Assembly: GCA_016858145.1 (NCBI GenBank)
Contig: JAEHOE010000123.1
Span: 62,001-126,000, forward strand
DNA: 64,000 nt
Direction: 5' to 3'
Source: Edaphochlamys debaryana
Lineage: Eukaryota > Chlorophyta > Chlorophyceae > Chlamydomonadales
Shown here piece after piece: positions 60,326 through 64,000 of this stretch (positions are counted from its first letter, which is position 1; the number at the start of each line of letters is the position of its first letter). The notes beneath the pieces were generated by a model that searched no databases, had not been told where the DNA came from, and was given only the letters and a program-made list of their open reading frames with translations. Both the position numbers and the translations under genes were made by a program.

Positions 60326-60561
60326 CGGACGTCAGCTGGATCAGATACGGTGGGCACGGTACGTGGTCTGGCCGAGGGGGAGACGAGAGTTGGGCTCGGA
60401 TTCATGGATTGGTTTGGAAGGACTTCAACAGTTACCTTGCCCGTCAAACGACTCGTTTCGCCAAGGGAGGCCTTCCCGCGGCGCCAGCGAAGCTATCTTA
60501 TTTTGGCGTAGTCCATTATGCCTGGGACTAACCCCTCTGGGTGGGCCGAAATAGTCGATTG

Positions 60562-60694
60562 CGAGAAGAGGGAGGCAAGGGTGGAGGGACAGGAGTGTGG
60601 GTGGAGCAGGGCCAGGCGAGGTTGGAGAGGAGGGGGCAGGAGGGGAGGACAAGGAACATATATACCGCGGGAGAGGGAGGGACCTCCGGCTAGC
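60562..60694. promoter_or_regulatory. 133-bp duplicated segment with TATA-like core, copy 1
   Basis: It is nearly identical to 61360-61492. It is purine-rich and contains GGTATATATG (minus strand) 30 bp from its right end, followed by CTAGC. Duplication plus a TATA-like word suggests a promoter or element terminus, but no gene start is attached. Confidence 0.45.
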
Positions 60695-61359
60695 TCAGGG
60701 AGGGCTGGGGGCGAGCGGGGGAAGGAGGGCGGTGTCAAGGGACAGCGGGATGTGGAGGGCGGGGGGTGCGGATGTGGATGAGGAGCAGTGGGAGGTGGTG
60801 GGGATGGCGGGGGACAGGGCTTGCCATGGATGGCCAAAGTGCCACCAAAACGGACCCGCCCGAACAAGCCCGAGGGCGCGCAATGAGCATACACTCATGT
60901 ATACGACACGAGGCAGTAGTCGGGAAGGGGACATGGCCAGCGCTATCGCGAGCATGCAATGCAATTCGTGCTGCGACAAGTGACGAGTGAAGTGGCGTAT
61001 CAGGTCATAATGCGTCCTAGTTCGTAGATTAAAGCTCCTTCGTGGCTGTTGTGATGCAATTCGCGACGCCGCGTGCAGGTGACATGCCTCACAGGTCCTA
61101 GCCAGCATGGTGACGGCCAGCCAGGCGGGGGGAGCGCGACACCGTACGTGCTGGTTCTTGTCAGACAGTTATCAGACGAGAAGATGAGGAGGGCGAGGGG
61201 CGAGGTGGAAGGAGGAGCAGGAGGGGGCTGGGGAGGGTTGGGTCTGCTGGCTGGGCGGCTGGGGCGGGCACGGGGGCGGAGGCGGCGATCGAGGGACGAA
61301 GAGCGAGAAGGAAGGGTAGGGGAGGGTGGGCAGGAGGCGGAGGACGAGGGCGCAGCTAG

Positions 61360-61492
61360 CGAGAAGAGAGAGGCAAGGGTGGAGGGACAGGAGTGTGGGT
61401 GGAGCAGGGCCAGGCGAGGTTGGAGAGGAGGGGGCAGGAGGGGAGGACAAGGAACATTTATACCGCGGGAGAGGGAGGGACCTCCGGCTAGC
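61360..61492. promoter_or_regulatory. 133-bp duplicated segment with TATA-like core, copy 2
   Basis: Same as 60562-60694 with a handful of changes. Here the minus strand reads CGGTATAAATG, a proper TATA box. The copies lie 798 bp apart, in direct orientation. Confidence 0.45.
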
Positions 61493-63308
61493 GGCTTTCC
61501 ACGTGCCGACGTGTCTTCGCTTTGAGATGCCAGCTATGCCAGCAGCGTGGCTTCGACAGCCAGTGGGGGCCGCAAAACAGGTCGGCCATGGCCCCCGGAG
61601 CGGCCCGCTGTGCCGGGCACAGCAGTAGTTCTTTCATTCCTTGGCAACCTTGGCCGACCCGGCCGCACTTCGGTGGGGGGCCATGTCCAAACTTTGGACC
61701 CACTTCATGCGTCTGCGCGGGACTCCGACAGCAAATCTAACCCGGCAGCCCCCTCAAATGAAGGTTGCTACCGGGTTATATCCATCCGCTGTCCGAGATC
61801 CGCGCAGACGCCGTACCGGCCTCCCCCGCCGGCGCCAATCGGCCTCAATAAACTTATCATGACCTATGAGTGCTATGTGCCGCTTTGGGACGCCTTGTTC
61901 GCTCGCTATGTGGGCGAACTGAGGGGGGCTGGGTTGGGCCAGCATGGGCGGGTTGGGGGCGTGCCGCCAGCCGACCTCCAGAAGGCTTCTGAGTAGCCAT
62001 CTCGCCACTTCTGGGACGTCTTATGCTACCAGGAGGTTATATGAATAGGCCTGACTCGGTTTGGTAGAGGTCGCTGGGACCGCGATTTTGCAACATGCGG
62101 ACCGTCGACGCGCTCGCCTGCGTCTTTGGGCCAGCCCCCATCGTCCCCAAGGCTTTGCTGTCATCCAATATGTGTCCCACGCCTCTCCTTGAGGGGGCAA
62201 GTGCCCCAGAACCGCGACATGCGAGAACATTTCGCGAGAATCCCAGCGACTAGGCTTCAGCAAGCCGCTCCCGCACTCGCTTGTGACACCATAAGGGTAA
62301 CTATAACACTTGGGCCGGTCGGAAGTTTGGACATGGCCGGGTGTATGGCACGGGCGGAAGTGAGACCGGATCGGCAAGAACTTGGTCCTACGCCACCCGC
62401 CACCCGCACGCGGGCGACTTTCGCGTGGGCCTTGGGTGTCGTTCAATCGGGGATTGGGGCGGGTGAATGCATGGCTGGCTAGTGTTTCCAGAGCGCTCCA
62501 ACTTTTAGCGCCAAAGGGCGCCGCAACGTGCACGGCGGGGTCGGGGAGGGGTTAACCGCGATGCGTGACTAATATGCTTGGGATTTTGCAATGCGCGTCC
62601 GGCGCACACCTCTAGGATCTAGAACCACAACGAAGGCCGAGGTGGCGGAGGGCCGTTGTTGCGCCTTACTCGAGTCGTGTTAGGGTCACGGTTACACCGG
62701 TGGAAACCTTACGGCTCCTCGCCCTCCCCGCCCTCCTCGCCCTCGTTCTGCATCACGGCCGCATCATCCTCTGGAAAACGTGGGCAAGTGTTAGGGTGGC
62801 GGTCGGTGCAGGGTCGGTGCACGGCGGGAGCTGGTCGTCCCGCCCCATGCATTTGTGGTTCGTGACAAGACCCGAGCCGCCCAAGCGACGTTCTAACCAC
62901 ACAGCAGCGAGTGCGTAGCAGGTATACAACCTGTTAGCTGCCCGCTTTGCAAGTAAACGCATACATGACTTCCCGCGGGCGGGCCCGACGCCTTCTTCCC
63001 GCTCGGGCGCTGCTTCAGCGCGAAGCCTGTGACGGCTTGCTATCTGTAGGGAACACGTAGTGGCAGCAAGCCTCGAGGAAGTGGCCGGGCAATTGCGTCG
63101 CAATCAGGTGCGATTCGGCGGGATGTCGCACACGCCGCGGCGAGAGATGTGACAATCGCACATGTGCTTACCTTGGCGCACACGCAGCTGGCTGGTCCCG
63201 CCGCTTGGGCCTGACTGAGAGCCTCCTGACAGCCCGTACTCGAGGTCGCCTACTACGCCTTACTTCCCGCCCCTGTCGCACAGGCTTGGCACTGAGTGGC
63301 CCACTGAC
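61493..63308. other. Intergenic, no supported gene
   Basis: No domain motifs or exon chains were found. A 16-nt inverted pair (GGCCATGTCCAAACTT) at about 61679 and 62319 is the only structure noticed. Confidence 0.45.
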
Positions 63309-63658
63309 ATGCGTTACTGGCTTCCAATTCTGGTGGGCGCTCTGTACCTGCTGGTCGGCGCACAAGGTGGGCTACGCGGGGCTTTGCTCGTGCGCGGCGT
63401 TTTGGATGGCCGGCGAGGCCCCGGTTGGGCGGGTTGGTTGCGTGTCAGTCGCTGCGGGGCATCCCCCCCTGCTTCTTCTTCTTCTAGGTCGAGCAGCAAC
63501 ATCTTTACATCTACCTCGTGTGCGCGGGACTGGCTGGCTCGCGCCGCGTTGCAGCGACCGATGTCGCTCGCTCGGTGTGACTCACCAGTGGCAATGCAAC
63601 CCCCCCCCCCCCTTGCAGGCAAAGCATCGTGTCTTTGCGTAGAAGGCTTTGCATCCTA
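63309..63658 (+). CDS. Weak candidate small gene with hydrophobic N-terminus
   Basis: ATG 63309 opens MRYWLPILVGALYLLVGAQ, ending at a GTGGGC donor. A clear acceptor (TTCTTCTTCTAG at 63488) and another (CCTTGCAG at 63619) follow, so up to three exons can be joined. Two phase combinations are possible and neither gives a recognisable protein. It may be an exon of a larger gene or chance. Confidence 0.25.
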
Positions 63659-64000
63659 GCGTTCCTGGATGGTAGAGGCTAAAGAGCCGGCCGCGGTCGC
63701 GCAACCTCAGAGCGATTCAGCTTCCACGGGACCTTTTAGAGGCATTTACATCACACACCGAGCTAGCCAAGCCACTTCACAGAGTTCGGGCTTGAATGCG
63801 CTCCTGGCCGTTGGCATTCCTGCGGTCTCGAATCCTCCGAGTGCGCTCTTTGCAACGCGTCCCAGACGATGCGATCCGACAGGCCACAGCATTTGTGTGC
63901 GCGCACAGCTGTTGTATGATGCTTCACCGCGATAAAGGCCGAGTCCAGGCCGAATCCTCGATTCTTCCACAACTAGTCGCGCTCGCCGCAACTTGCATGC

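Noticed and set aside
60145..60554. Glycine-rich + strand frames across the GGCGGG tract
   Set aside because: Composition artefact of simple sequence; no start context, signal peptide or conserved block.
61679..62335. 16-nt inverted pair as possible terminal inverted repeats of a DNA transposon
   Set aside because: No target duplication or extension of the match could be seen, and nothing between looks like a transposase.

Overview
The window reads as nuclear DNA of a volvocalean green alga (Chlamydomonas/Volvox relatives). It has very high GC, many short exons with strict GT...AG borders, a chloroplast-targeted protein, simple-sequence and TGTGAC-type tandem repeats, and volvocalean-style retroelements. 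There are no bacterial operons, rRNA or tRNA genes, and no CRISPR array that I can see. Exon models below were built by hand from splice signals, reading phase and domain continuity; none is supported by transcripts.

Layout. 0.07-1.8 kb: 3' exons of an unrecognised gene (+), whose stop overlaps the start of a small cysteine-motif ORF. 2.1-2.7 kb: tandem repeats. 3.3-4.1 and 18.2-18.4 kb: a broken copy (C) of a multi-pass membrane protein family, split by a 14.1 kb Ty3/gypsy LTR retrotransposon (4112-18231, minus). That element carries one huge gag-pol frame with a single in-frame TGA, a degenerate cytosine-methyltransferase-like domain between RNase H and integrase, a PHD finger after the integrase, and a second, overlapping ORF resembling an adenine-N6 methyltransferase. 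19.6-24.1 kb: an SGNH/GDSL-type secreted hydrolase gene (-) with LINE debris in an intron. 27.6-31.6 kb: a GT77-like secreted nucleotide-sugar transferase gene (-). 31.7-35.3 kb: a perfect 43-nt inverted repeat, a LINE fragment flanked by ~227-bp direct repeats, and another cysteine-motif cassette. 36.9-46.9 kb: two tandem paralogues (A, apparently broken, and B, intact, 897 aa) of the same membrane family as copy C. 48.1-52.8 kb: cpFTSY, the chloroplast SRP receptor (-, 12 exons, 386 aa). 53.7-58.3 kb: a ferric-chelate reductase of the FRO/FRE type (+, 10 exons, 1003 aa), divergent from cpFTSY. 58.3-64 kb: mostly non-coding, with duplicated segments, a proline-codon-rich tract and one weak small-gene candidate.

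Themes. cpFTSY docks chloroplast SRP to the thylakoid to insert light-harvesting proteins; the FRO-like protein reduces ferric iron at a membrane; the SGNH and GT77 proteins begin with signal peptides and so belong to the secretory/wall route. The A/B/C family is unknown. Two structural patterns stand out: the domain content of the gypsy element, and repeated small intronic copies of exon edges, splice sites included, in at least two genes.
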